This document shows, one piece after another, positions 1 to 8,325 of a stretch of DNA of 64,000 nucleotides (its first letter is position 1; each line of letters starts with the position of its first letter). Origin of the DNA: Aminipila sp963524205 (GTDB lineage Bacteria; Bacillota; Clostridia; Peptostreptococcales; Anaerovoracaceae); assembly GCA_963524205.1 (NCBI GenBank), contig CAURED010000016.1, forward strand, positions 1 through 64,000, in the 5' to 3' direction. A program made the translations under genes and the position numbers. Under the pieces are notes generated by a model. The model saw nothing but the letters and a program-made list of their open reading frames with translations, ran no database searches and was not told where the DNA came from.

Positions 1-360
1 CTTTTACTGGTGCTAGTTGGTTCTGGGTGGTACAGCAGTCTGTTTGTAAAAAGTGATGTCGTGGAGCGGATGGTGCGTTCGGGCGTGATAATCTATGCTG
101 TTTCATTTCTATTTTCAGGAATTAATACAATTTCTTCTTTTTACTTTACATCAATTGGAAAGGCAAAGGAGTCCGCTATTATATCTTCTGCACGAGGTTT
201 AATCATTCTGCTGATTTGTATTTTTACTTTGCCACCGCTGTTCGGTATGACCGGGGTATGGCTTGTCTCACCGATTACAGAAGTGCTTACCTTACTTTTG
301 AGCCTGTTTTTTATAGAAAAAGAAAGTAAAGATCTATCACACAGATTAGCACAAGGTTAA
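1..360 (+). CDS. MATE family efflux transporter, C-terminal end (partial)
   Basis: The reading frame is open from base 1, so the gene begins outside the window and only about 119 C-terminal residues are present. They are hydrophobic and form roughly three membrane segments. The pattern (a Gly/Asn segment followed by SSFYFTSIGKAKES, then a G-V-W-L-V-S-P turn) parallels the C-terminus of the complete MATE protein at 36785-38149. MATE proteins are drug or metabolite antiporters driven by Na+ or H+. The substrate cannot be told. The assignment rests on this short similarity. Confidence 0.7.
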   Translation, partial: LLLVLVGSGWYSSLFVKSDVVERMVRSGVIIYAVSFLFSGINTISSFYFTSIGKAKESAIISSARGLIILLICIFTLPPLFGMTGVWLVSPITEVLTLLLSLFFIEKESKDLSHRLAQG

Positions 361-400
361 TGTCCACCCTGTGCATACTAATCTTACTACCATTCAATTT

Positions 401-434
401 GAGCCGCTACACGTTGTCTTTGTGCAGCGGCTCT
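401..434. terminator. Hairpin after the MATE gene
   Basis: GAGCCGCT pairs with AGCGGCTC, with partial pairing of the adjoining CAC/GTG, between the convergent MATE and PPC-domain genes. It is GC-rich for this DNA. The U-tract is weak, so it may serve both strands inefficiently. Confidence 0.6.
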
Positions 435-437
435 CGT

Positions 438-860
438 TTAATTGAAATTAAATAGGTTTAGTCCTACCTCTTCATTAAAAATCCGATCAACTTTACCGTC
501 TATTATATTTATGATTAATTCACAAGTAGCACTTACAACAGCTCTGTTGAGATGTCCTCCAAAAACTCTTCCATCAGCATCTCCTGCACTCATATGTAAA
601 TGACTATAAAACTCATTGTTCATTGTATTGATGGTGCCTGTCAATGATACTATTTCAAAGTCACCACTAAAATCATTGGAATAATACTTTTTTTCCTTTG
701 TTTTAAGTACCCCTACCGTAAATTCACCTACGGCACCTAAGGCATTTAGATTTGCCAGCTTAATGTTCTCTTTTATGGCAATTTCTTTAATTGTCTCTAA
801 TATTTCTTCGCCTTTATCAATTCTGGCAACTATCGTAGTGTTAAATCTTCTGTATTCCAT
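438..860 (-). CDS. PPC (DUF296) domain protein
   Basis: This 140-residue protein matches the plant and prokaryote conserved (PPC/DUF296) domain over its whole length. The metal-binding histidine pair lies in SHLHMSAGD, followed by the family's GGHL. In plants the domain is part of AT-hook proteins; bacterial stand-alone forms are trimers of uncertain role, often called DNA-binding on thin evidence. GGAGG lies 7 bases before the ATG. The gene is monocistronic. Confidence 0.8.
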   Translation of the reverse strand: MEYRRFNTTIVARIDKGEEILETIKEIAIKENIKLANLNALGAVGEFTVGVLKTKEKKYYSNDFSGDFEIVSLTGTINTMNNEFYSHLHMSAGDADGRVFGGHLNRAVVSATCELIINIIDGKVDRIFNEEVGLNLFNFN

Positions 861-959
861 AGCATTTCCTCCATTCAGTATTCATTTAGTTTTATTATAA
901 TAAAAAACAATCACTTGATTTTAAGGAAATTATACTACAAAATTTTGTTTTCATCCAAT

Positions 960-2009
960 TTATTCATTATCTGTATCTTTGCATTCGCGAATATCGTAAA
1001 CTCTGTTATAGTCTTTCGTCATAAGATTTTTTACAATCTCAGATCTATGATCATCCAAAAAACGTACTATTTGATAAACATCAATCCAGATTTCACTATT
1101 GCATTCTTTCTGTGATTCGTCAAAGACAAGCTGCATACCAAAATGGAGATGTGTCCGGTTTATGTTATTTACGTTTTCTTTTGTGCTGTATCCTGTTCTT
1201 CCCATATAACCAATAACGTCACCAGCTTTTACTTCATCTCCTTCTTTCAGATCCAGCTTGTATGGGAAATTTTTTCGGAGATGTGCATAATAATAGTACC
1301 TTTTTTTATCCAGTGATCGTATGCCTATACGCCATCCGCCATATTGATTCCATCCCATAGCTTCAACAGTACCACCTTCAACTGCGATAATAGGGGTTCC
1401 CACCTGGCCCATCAAATCATTTCCCAGATGATTTCTTGAAAATCCATAGGAACGGCTTTGACCAAAATCATCATAATGATTATAATAATAATTTTTTGCA
1501 ATAGGCGAAAATGCCTTTAATCCATACCTTTTCTCCCAATGTTTCCCTCTCCCATCTTCATTGGCAACTTCTATTTCATAGGCTCCTGCAAATCCTGAAA
1601 GAACGGCACCGTAAGCCTCATAATAATAATTATAGTATTTCATATCCTTTGTTAAATCTTCTATGGTCTCGCCTTGCCGGATTTTCTCTGCAATTTCATC
1701 TAATTGTTTATCCTTATAACCCTTAAAATTATTTCCATTCTTGGCTGCCAGATATGATAATAATTCAATCCAGTTTAATTTTACATCTTGCTCCTGTGAC
1801 TCAATATCTAAATTTAGTGCCTTCTCCATAGCTTCACTTGGTACATTATAATCCACCCATTTTATATAATCTTCACCTTTTTCATTGGTCCCTAAAACAT
1901 CTTTGTCGTTAAAATAGTAAAAAGCAATTCGTCCACTTAGGATTAGTGCCAGCACAATTAGTATCACAAAGCATAAATTAGTTAGTACTCTTTTATTCAT
2001 AAACAACAT
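960..2009 (-). CDS. M23 family (LytM-type) metallopeptidase, membrane-anchored
   Basis: The protein has one N-terminal membrane segment (about residues 10-30), a roughly 150-residue linker domain, then an M23 endopeptidase domain. Zinc ligands are visible as H194 and D198 (HLGND) and in HLH at 287-289. It should cut peptide bridges in peptidoglycan outside the membrane. The open frame runs 10 codons further upstream, but GGAGG at about 2021-2025 fits the ATG at 2009 (residues MLFMNKR); the next ATG at 2000 is also possible. It has no operon partner. Confidence 0.85.
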   Translation of the reverse strand: MLFMNKRVLTNLCFVILIVLALILSGRIAFYYFNDKDVLGTNEKGEDYIKWVDYNVPSEAMEKALNLDIESQEQDVKLNWIELLSYLAAKNGNNFKGYKDKQLDEIAEKIRQGETIEDLTKDMKYYNYYYEAYGAVLSGFAGAYEIEVANEDGRGKHWEKRYGLKAFSPIAKNYYYNHYDDFGQSRSYGFSRNHLGNDLMGQVGTPIIAVEGGTVEAMGWNQYGGWRIGIRSLDKKRYYYYAHLRKNFPYKLDLKEGDEVKAGDVIGYMGRTGYSTKENVNNINRTHLHFGMQLVFDESQKECNSEIWIDVYQIVRFLDDHRSEIVKNLMTKDYNRVYDIRECKDTDNE

Positions 2010-2117
2010 AAAGCAATATACCTCCAAAGTTATAAACAACCTTCAAGAAGTTGAAATATACAATATTACTATATATATTTCAGCTAAAGCCCAATCATTA
2101 CATTTTGATAAATAAAA

Positions 2118-2150
2118 AACTGTCCCTAAAATTTTAACTTAGAGACAGTT
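2118..2150 (-). terminator. Terminator of the NMT1-type ABC operon
   Basis: On the minus strand AACTGTCTCTAA pairs with TTAGGGACAGTT (one mismatch) and is followed by a T-run, 27 bases past the stop of the binding-protein gene. Confidence 0.85.
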
Positions 2151-2176
2151 CTGGCATTACTTCTTATATTATTGAT

Positions 2177-3178
2177 TTATTTTATAACCTCTTCCGCATA
2201 AGTGTTATTTACCACTTCTTCATAAGGAGCTTTTTCCTTTAACTCTCCTGCCTGAGTCATTACTTCCTGCAGCAAATTGTATGGTTCTTCTTTAAGAATA
2301 GGATCTGTTGCCCAGACACCAATATCTTTATATCTTTGAACTACTGTTGTTAGAAGTTTCATGTCAGTGTCAGGAAATGAAGGTGCAACAGCTTCTGCAA
2401 TTTCTTCTGCAGTATGGGTGTCAACCCATTGCTGCCCTTTATAAATTGCCGAAACGAAACTCTTCATCATATCTTCATTTTCTTTTATAAAGCTCTGTTT
2501 AGCAAAATATGCTGTATATGGAATTTCTCCACTTTCCGCTCCTATGGAGGATACTATGTATCCTTTTCCTTCTGCTTCAAGCATGGAAGCTGTAGGTTCA
2601 AACAAGGTAACATAATCACCAGTTCCACTTGTAAAGGCACCCGCCATCAAAGCGAACTGAATACTATTATCTAAAGTTGTATCTTTTGCTGGGTCTATGC
2701 CATTTTTTTTCATAACATATTCTAATGTCATGTAAGGTACTCCGCCTTTTCTTCCTGGTAATACTACTTTGCCCCGGATTTTATCCCAGTCGAAATTATC
2801 ATCCTTTTCACGCCCTACAAGGAAGGATCCATCACGCTGTGTAAGCTGGGCAAATACCTGTGTATGATCTTCTTTTCCCTCGTTATAAACATAGATAGAG
2901 GCCTCAGGGCCAGCAAAACCGATGTCAACATTATCAGATAAGACTGCAGCCATAACTTTATCAGCGCCCTGTCCGTTTGATAACTCTATCTGAATCCCCT
3001 CATCTTCAAAAAATCCTAAATTCATAGCTACATATTGAGGTGCATAAAAGATAGAGTGCGTTACCTCACACACAGTAACATTGTAGTTTTCTTTTGGTTT
3101 AGAACCACATCCAGCAAAAAGAGAAATGATTAAAACTAAAGTTAATATACCGCACAAAAGTTTTCTGTATTTCCTCAT
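2177..3178 (-). CDS. NMT1/THI5-like ABC transporter substrate-binding lipoprotein
   Basis: A lipobox (LFAGC, C24) shows that the mature protein is tethered outside the membrane. The body resembles the NMT1/SsuA-type binding proteins: THSIFYAPQYVAMNLGFF near the N-terminus, NGQGADKVMAAVLSDNVDIGFAGPE, then the hinge. This family binds thiamine pyrimidine precursors, sulfonates, taurine or riboflavin; the residues do not settle which. It is the last gene of a three-gene importer operon (ATPase 4792, permease 4041). No thiamine riboswitch is visible upstream, so a thiamine role is not supported. Confidence 0.85.
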   Translation of the reverse strand: MRKYRKLLCGILTLVLIISLFAGCGSKPKENYNVTVCEVTHSIFYAPQYVAMNLGFFEDEGIQIELSNGQGADKVMAAVLSDNVDIGFAGPEASIYVYNEGKEDHTQVFAQLTQRDGSFLVGREKDDNFDWDKIRGKVVLPGRKGGVPYMTLEYVMKKNGIDPAKDTTLDNSIQFALMAGAFTSGTGDYVTLFEPTASMLEAEGKGYIVSSIGAESGEIPYTAYFAKQSFIKENEDMMKSFVSAIYKGQQWVDTHTAEEIAEAVAPSFPDTDMKLLTTVVQRYKDIGVWATDPILKEEPYNLLQEVMTQAGELKEKAPYEEVVNNTYAEEVIK

Positions 3179-3228
3179 ACTGAAACTCCTTTCTATTTTT
3201 TATAAATAATTTATAAATAATAAAGCAG

Positions 3229-4041
3229 TTAATGCCCATACAATTTCAATACTAAATTTTGCATAAGTACTACTGCTTCATACATTATTGCTGCAACTAC
3301 AGCTAATATAATTACACTTGCCATAACCAAGTCTAGCTGGAATACTTGACCTCCGTAGACAATTAAATAACCTAGGCCAGCTTTTGAAACTAAAAATTCA
3401 CCTGCGATGACACCAACTAAAGATAGGCCAATATTAATTTTTAACGAATTAAAAAGCGTTGCTATGTTATATGGGAATACAATCTTGCTAAAAATCTGCA
3501 TTTTTGATGCACCAAATGTGGTAGCCATTTTTACATACTCTTTATCTGTATGCTGGAAACCATTTAACATCTCAAGTACTGTTACTATTAAGGATATTGC
3601 CAAAGCCATAAATATTATTGCTTCTGTTCCCGCTCCTACAATAATGATGATTACCGGGCCTAATGCAATTTTAGGAAGACTGTTTAATACTACAAGGTAT
3701 GGCTCACTTATCTTAGCAATAAGGCTGCTCCACCAAAGAATTATGGCAAGAATGGTGCCAGTTATTACTCCTAACACAAATCCCATCAGAGTTTCATAAA
3801 CGGTCACGCCAATGTGCATAAGAAGCCCATTTTGGGCCATATTCACGTATGTCTTTAAAATCCTTGATGGCTGGCTGAGAATAAAACTGTCTATAAGTCC
3901 TACTCTTGCTGAAATTTCCCAAATACCTATTAAAAATACTAAAATTCCGATTTGCCAAAAAAGAATCATATGCTTTCGATGTTTTTGCTTTTTCAGAAAC
4001 AATATTCTTTCTTTGGAAGTTATCTGTTCATTCATTACCAC
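3229..4041 (-). CDS. ABC transporter permease (SsuC/TauC type)
   Basis: About six membrane segments and the BPD_transp_1 coupling loop (EYVKMATTFGASKMQIFSKIVFP) identify the inner-membrane channel of the importer. The start overlaps the 3' end of the ATPase gene by 14 bases, which suggests translational coupling. A start at codon 3 (MNEQ) is possible. Confidence 0.85.
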   Translation of the reverse strand: MVMNEQITSKERILFLKKQKHRKHMILFWQIGILVFLIGIWEISARVGLIDSFILSQPSRILKTYVNMAQNGLLMHIGVTVYETLMGFVLGVITGTILAIILWWSSLIAKISEPYLVVLNSLPKIALGPVIIIIVGAGTEAIIFMALAISLIVTVLEMLNGFQHTDKEYVKMATTFGASKMQIFSKIVFPYNIATLFNSLKINIGLSLVGVIAGEFLVSKAGLGYLIVYGGQVFQLDLVMASVIILAVVAAIMYEAVVLMQNLVLKLYGH

Positions 4042-4792
4042 CTAGCTCCTTCCAAATATAATCAAAGTATTTGCCAAACTTAGGACTGTTTCTACAATTC
4101 AAAGGATTTCTATTTTCCATTTCGAAATCTATATCCAGAACTTCTTTCACTATTGCTGGTCGTGCGCTCAATATAACAATTTTATCTCCCATGCTTATTC
4201 CCTCTGGTATGTCATGGGTAACCATAATAGTCGTAATCTGCTCATGCTTTAATATGCCATAAACATCATTTGTCACAGTTAATCTTGTTTGATAATCAAG
4301 TGCAGAAAATGCCTCATCTAATAATAAAATATCTGGGTTAATTGCCAGGGTTCTGATAAGCGCAACCCTTTGTCTCATTCCTCCAGATAATTGTGATGGA
4401 TACTTATCTTTAAATTCATAAAGTCCGTATGTTTTTAATAATCCGATTACTCTTTCTTTATTTTCACGATTTACATTTTTCTGTATTTCCAATCCCAGCA
4501 TTACATTTTTATAAATCGTTCTCCATTCTAATAAGTTATCCTTTTGCAACATATATCCAATATGGGTTGATACCCCTTCAATTTTTTCGCCTTTTACATA
4601 AATTTCACCCGCTGTAGGTTTCAACAGTCCTGCAATAATGGAAAGCAGTGTTGATTTACCACAGCCGCTAGGGCCCACTACACTGACAAACTCACCTTTT
4701 TCAACATTAAAACTTATATTTTCCAGTGCTGTTATTTCCCCATTTACTGCCTGATATTTTTCCTCTATATTTCGGACCTCTAATACTGCCAA
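4028..4792 (-). CDS. ABC transporter ATP-binding protein (SsuB/TauB type)
   Basis: Walker A (GPSGCGKSTLL), signature (LSGGMRQRVAL) and Walker B with the D-loop (ILLLDEAFSALD) are intact, so this is the motor of the NMT1-type importer. The open frame reaches an ATG at 4825, but the only good ribosome site (GAGGTGA at about 4798-4804) sits at the right distance from a TTG at 4792, giving the usual MAVLEVRN opening. The ATG at 4798 overlaps that site. The start is therefore inferred. Confidence 0.88.
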   Translation of the reverse strand: MAVLEVRNIEEKYQAVNGEITALENISFNVEKGEFVSVVGPSGCGKSTLLSIIAGLLKPTAGEIYVKGEKIEGVSTHIGYMLQKDNLLEWRTIYKNVMLGLEIQKNVNRENKERVIGLLKTYGLYEFKDKYPSQLSGGMRQRVALIRTLAINPDILLLDEAFSALDYQTRLTVTNDVYGILKHEQITTIMVTHDIPEGISMGDKIVILSARPAIVKEVLDIDFEMENRNPLNCRNSPKFGKYFDYIWKELGGNE

Positions 4793-4950
4793 AAACATCA
4801 CCTCATTGTTTTCATAATATATCATCTTACATTGTATGTGATTTTAAACAAAATGGTGAATATGAGAGACTGCTAAATAAATTCTGCACATGTTATAAAT
4901 TCTCTTTTTCTAGGCAGAATACAAGGAAAGAAAAGAAAGGAGGTTTTCCA

Positions 4951-5247
4951 ATGAATAATGAAAAAAACAGAATGGATTCAGCTCTTGCCCGAAACACTCT
5001 AGATGAAATTCCAACACCATCCAGTGACGCAAAACGAATCACTGGGCTTGTTAAGCATAGTGGGCGTGTAACCGGATATCAATTATCTGACAACAGCATC
5101 CTATCAAAAGAAGATTGTATAGATCTTGCCAGACGTGGCGGGGTAATGGGAGTAGGAGTTGCCCATAGAGGAGATACGGAATATTTGAAGTCAATTCCTG
5201 ATGGTTCTGACAACAATAATTTAAGTACACTGCCTACGGTTCACTAA
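4951..5247 (+). CDS. DUF3892 domain protein
   Basis: This 98-residue soluble protein matches the DUF3892 family: ITGLVKHSGRVTGYQLSD, then an LARRGGVMGVGVAHR stretch and the K-S-I-P-D-G ending. The family is common in Clostridia and Bacilli and its function is unknown. The AAAGGAGG site 8 bases before the ATG fixes the start well inside a longer open frame. It is monocistronic with its own terminator. Confidence 0.8.
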   Translation: MNNEKNRMDSALARNTLDEIPTPSSDAKRITGLVKHSGRVTGYQLSDNSILSKEDCIDLARRGGVMGVGVAHRGDTEYLKSIPDGSDNNNLSTLPTVH

Positions 5248-5259
5248 TAATTACAATAA

Positions 5260-5294
5260 AAAACCCTATGGATTCGTACTATCCATAGGGTTTT
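5260..5294. terminator. Bidirectional terminator
   Basis: AAAACCCTATGGAT pairs perfectly with ATCCATAGGGTTTT around a 7-base loop. It lies between the convergent DUF3892 and alcohol dehydrogenase genes and has A- and T-runs on both sides. Confidence 0.95.
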
Positions 5295-5304
5295 CATAAT
5301 CAAA

Positions 5305-6495
5305 TTAAAAATTAATATCTTCTCCATAATAACATGCTTTCAATAGTTTTTCCATTTCCTCCTGATTAGGAATTCTAGGATTTGAACCTGTACAAGCATC
5401 TCCAATAGCCAGTTCTGCAACCTTAGAAAGCTTTTCCATAAATTCATCTTCTGCAATAATTCCGCCTTCATATTCCTTTATGCAGCAAGGTATATCAAGG
5501 AAAGCATTCATTTCTTTGATTTCAGAAATTAAAGCCTCAATCAGCTCCTTATCAGTACTCCCATTTAATCCCATAAACCTTGCAATTTCACCATATCTCT
5601 TAGCTGCATCTGGGTTCTTAGCATTAAACTGAATTACTCTAGGTAAATACATAGCATTTGCACAACCATGGACTATATGTCCACCGCTGTACGCAGCGCC
5701 AGTCTTATGCGCCATTGAATGAACGATACCTAATAATGCATTTGAAAATGCCATACCAGCAAGACACTGTGCATTGTGCATTCTCTCTTTTGCTTCTTTA
5801 TCTCCACCATAAGACTTCTTTAAGAATTCATGTACCATTTTAATGGCATGAAGAGCAAGTGGGTCGGTGTAATCGCAATGAAGAGTTGATACATAAGCTT
5901 CTATAGCATGAGTCATTGCATCCATTCCTGTAAATGCTATTAATTTAGGCGGCATAGTTTCAGCAAGCTGAGGATCTACGATAGCCACATCTGGTGTGAT
6001 ATTGAAGTCAGCTAACGGATACTTAATGCCCTTTTCATAATCTGTAATAACACTGAAAGCTGTTACTTCTGTAGCAGTCCCTGATGTTGATGGAATAGCA
6101 CAAAATTTAGCTTTTGCTCTTAATTGTGGAAAATTAAAAGGAATAATTAAATCCGTAAAAGTAGTATCCGGGTATTCATAAAATGCCCACATAGCTTTAG
6201 CTGCATCTATAGGAGATCCGCCTCCCATAGAAATAATCCAATCGGGCTGGAACTTTTTCATAGCTTCAGCACCTTTCATAACAGTATCAACGCTGGGGTC
6301 TGGTTCTACGTTTTCAAACAGCTCAACCTCCATCCCAGCTTCCTTTAAGTAACCTACTGCCTGGTCCAAAAATCCAAAACGCTTCATTGAACCGCCGCCA
6401 ACAACTAAAAATGCTTTTTTGCCTTGTAAATTCTTTAACTCAGACAAACAACCACTTCCATGATAAAGATCCCTTGGTAATGTAAATCTTCCCAT
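5305..6495 (-). CDS. Iron-containing (type III) alcohol dehydrogenase
   Basis: The 396 residues have the full family length. The N-terminal NAD(P)-binding half carries VVGGGSMKRFG and GGGSPIDAAKAMW. The iron half has the ligand motifs DAMTHAIEAY, GIVHSMAHKTGA and GGHIVHGCANA. It probably interconverts an aldehyde and an alcohol (ethanol or butanol) to dispose of NADH in fermentation. A Rex-type operator and a good promoter lie directly upstream (separate entries), which fits NADH-responsive control. The exact substrate is not readable. Confidence 0.9.
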   Translation of the reverse strand: MGRFTLPRDLYHGSGCLSELKNLQGKKAFLVVGGGSMKRFGFLDQAVGYLKEAGMEVELFENVEPDPSVDTVMKGAEAMKKFQPDWIISMGGGSPIDAAKAMWAFYEYPDTTFTDLIIPFNFPQLRAKAKFCAIPSTSGTATEVTAFSVITDYEKGIKYPLADFNITPDVAIVDPQLAETMPPKLIAFTGMDAMTHAIEAYVSTLHCDYTDPLALHAIKMVHEFLKKSYGGDKEAKERMHNAQCLAGMAFSNALLGIVHSMAHKTGAAYSGGHIVHGCANAMYLPRVIQFNAKNPDAAKRYGEIARFMGLNGSTDKELIEALISEIKEMNAFLDIPCCIKEYEGGIIAEDEFMEKLSKVAELAIGDACTGSNPRIPNQEEMEKLLKACYYGEDINF

Positions 6496-6511
6496 ATAAA
6501 CTTCCTCCTAC

Positions 6512-6529
6512 GTGTTAACAAATTAACAA
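6512..6529 (-). promoter_or_regulatory. Candidate Rex operator before the alcohol dehydrogenase
   Basis: GTGTTAACAAATTAACAA matches the clostridial Rex consensus TTGTTAA-N4-TTAACAA at all fixed bases but the first. It lies in the leader 17 bases upstream of the ATG. Rex is an NADH/NAD+-sensing repressor that commonly controls fermentative alcohol dehydrogenases. The rex gene is not in this window. Confidence 0.7.
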
Positions 6530-6577
6530 TCGTTCTTAAAAAAAACTAGCCCTCATCAAGTAAATATTATTTTACTC

Positions 6578-6606
6578 ATTATACAATCTCAAAATTCATA
6601 TTGCAA
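6578..6606 (-). promoter_or_regulatory. Sigma-A promoter of the alcohol dehydrogenase
   Basis: On the minus strand TTGCAA (6601-6606) and TATAAT (6578-6583) are separated by 17 bases. The transcript would begin near 6571, upstream of the Rex-type site. Confidence 0.65.
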
Positions 6607-6738
6607 CTTAAAATTTACTGTAGTTTTACTGCATTATACGGACAATCTTTTGGGCAATATTGCCATAATACTATGCATTTTATTAGGTTAAACTTTTTAT
6701 AAATTTTTATACAAAAACTTCATGTTATACAATATTTA

Positions 6739-7320
6739 TTACTTTTTGACCCATAGCCCATGCTGGCTACAATAAAAATATAGTTTTCCTTTACGCATGT
6801 TTGGAAATCTTACTTCTGGGCTTTGTTCTGGATACAGTTTAATCAAAAGTACTCTATCATAGCAAACATATGCTACAAAACTAAGGAAATGGGTTTTGCT
6901 CATCTCATGGTTAAAGGTAATAAAAAAATCATTCTCCACTTCTTCCACAGTTAACTCATGCATTTCATCTGCTGATTTGGGAATAAGTTCTGTAAGTTTT
7001 CGCCCACAGCAGAACACCTCACCTTCTCCCGTAGCAGTCAGTACGTTTCCACAATTGGGACACACGTAAAATTTAATTTTCTTCATATTTCCTCCGTCTG
7101 CGTCATTAGGCTCTAAATTACCTAATAATATTTTTTCAATGTTTACTCCTAATATATTGGAGAGTTCTCTGAGCAAGGATACATCAGGACATCCCAAACC
7201 ACGTTCCCATTTTGAGATTGCTTTGTCACTGATATTCATCACATCTGCAAGCTGCTTTTGAGTCATTCCTTTTTCTTTTCGTAAACTAAATATCAATTCT
7301 CCTACCTTATTGCAATCCAT
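6739..7320 (-). CDS. XRE-type HTH / desulfoferrodoxin (superoxide reductase) fusion
   Basis: Residues 3-60 are a Cro/C1-type helix-turn-helix (MTQKQLADVMNISDKAISKWE). Residues 80-193 read as a complete desulfoferrodoxin. A desulforedoxin site has C87, C90, C104 and C105 (C-x2-C...CC), and an SOR domain has H121, H138-x5-H144 and C184-x2-H187 (CSQHGLW), the full His4-Cys iron set. The family EKHVP motif reads EMHEL, so the catalytic-site lysine is Met. GGAGGTGA fixes the start at 7320, five codons inside the longest frame. Likely a redox- or superoxide-responsive regulator; retained enzyme activity is open. Confidence 0.82.
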   Translation of the reverse strand: MDCNKVGELIFSLRKEKGMTQKQLADVMNISDKAISKWERGLGCPDVSLLRELSNILGVNIEKILLGNLEPNDADGGNMKKIKFYVCPNCGNVLTATGEGEVFCCGRKLTELIPKSADEMHELTVEEVENDFFITFNHEMSKTHFLSFVAYVCYDRVLLIKLYPEQSPEVRFPNMRKGKLYFYCSQHGLWVKK

Positions 7321-7398
7321 GTTGCTCACCTCCATATTTCAGATTAAATGCTGACGAAAAAAAATTCAATAAACGCTCCGTAGAGTTTGTCATACCCA

Positions 7399-7884
7399 TT
7401 ATAAAATTTGGTCTGCTGTATATAACTGGCTTATTACTGAATTTAAAGTCTGTTTTCTTTGTTCCTGTAAAGCAATCGCTTTGTTGAAGTTTTCCTTTGC
7501 CTGCTCAAATTCCTTTTTTGCTTTGGCAGTTTTACCTGCAGAAATGTATTCTTTTAGATCATCATTTTTAAAGCCTTTAATGTTGTCCTTACTTGATTTC
7601 ACTATGGACACCACTGTTTTTAGATCTGCAACCTTTGCCTGAGTGATAACCATTTTATTTGAAGATAGTTTGGCTGCCTTTTTTTGTATAGAAACAGTCA
7701 CACTACTCATTTGTTTTCTAAGTTCTAAAAGTTCTAAATTGTTTTGTTTTATCTGCTCATGTAACATAGAAATGTCTTCTTTTATATCAGCATCCGCTTT
7801 GCCATTATTAGCTCCTGCATAAGCTATCTGAATTCCACTTAGGCCTATGATACAAATGCAAAGTATACATATTATCTTTTTCAT
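7399..7884 (-). CDS. Secreted coiled-coil protein, unknown function
   Basis: A signal peptide (MKKIICILCICIIGLSG..., cleavage near AYA-G) is followed by about 140 mostly charged, helical residues rich in Lys, Glu, Gln and Ala, with heptad-like spacing. No catalytic motif is visible. It is the last gene of the envelope operon starting with the Lys/Glu/Ala-repeat protein, and like that protein is exported and helical. The AAAGGAAA site selects the ATG at 7884 rather than 7911. Confidence 0.7.
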   Translation of the reverse strand: MKKIICILCICIIGLSGIQIAYAGANNGKADADIKEDISMLHEQIKQNNLELLELRKQMSSVTVSIQKKAAKLSSNKMVITQAKVADLKTVVSIVKSSKDNIKGFKNDDLKEYISAGKTAKAKKEFEQAKENFNKAIALQEQRKQTLNSVISQLYTADQIL

Positions 7885-7923
7885 ATTCAAATTTCCTTTC
7901 GGTAATAGCATCTATTCTTCTCT

Positions 7924-8313
7924 CTATTCCATAGAATTAATTTCATTTAAAAGCTCATCCACTTCGTTAGAGAGCTGATTAACCACTTCCTGTTTTTCAG
8001 AATCTGACAAGTTATTTTCTGATTTCACTATAACCGATGCAACCTCATTTTTCTCCAAGTCATTATGGACATTTTTTTCTTCTGTCTGCTCTATACTATT
8101 TTTATCCGGTTGTTCAACCTCTTTCGTCTCTTCAGATTTATTTATATCCTCATCTTCCCTTTGCCCAAACTCACTAGCACGATTCTCTTGAGAATCTGTC
8201 TGATTGGAGTCACCTGAGACATCCTTAATTTCGACTGATTTATTGCAGCCTGAAATTAATATTACTGCAAATAAAAGCAAGAGAAGATATTTTGAAAACT
8301 CTCTTTTATTCAT
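7924..8313 (-). CDS. Small acidic lipoprotein, unknown function
   Basis: A lipobox (VILISGC, C23) follows a short hydrophobic signal. The mature part of about 107 residues is almost entirely Glu, Asp, Lys, Ser, Asn and Gln, likely disordered in the middle and helical at the C-terminus. It starts 12 bases after the kinase stop, so it is co-transcribed with the two-component system. It may be an accessory or target of that system; nothing in its sequence proves this. Confidence 0.7.
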   Translation of the reverse strand: MNKREFSKYLLLLLFAVILISGCNKSVEIKDVSGDSNQTDSQENRASEFGQREDEDINKSEETKEVEQPDKNSIEQTEEKNVHNDLEKNEVASVIVKSENNLSDSEKQEVVNQLSNEVDELLNEINSME

Positions 8314-8325
8314 ATATCTTGTACC

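Noticed and set aside
4793..4950. TPP riboswitch before the NMT1-type importer
   Set aside because: No conserved thi-box helices or CUGAGA/ACCUGA-like cores are visible on the minus strand.
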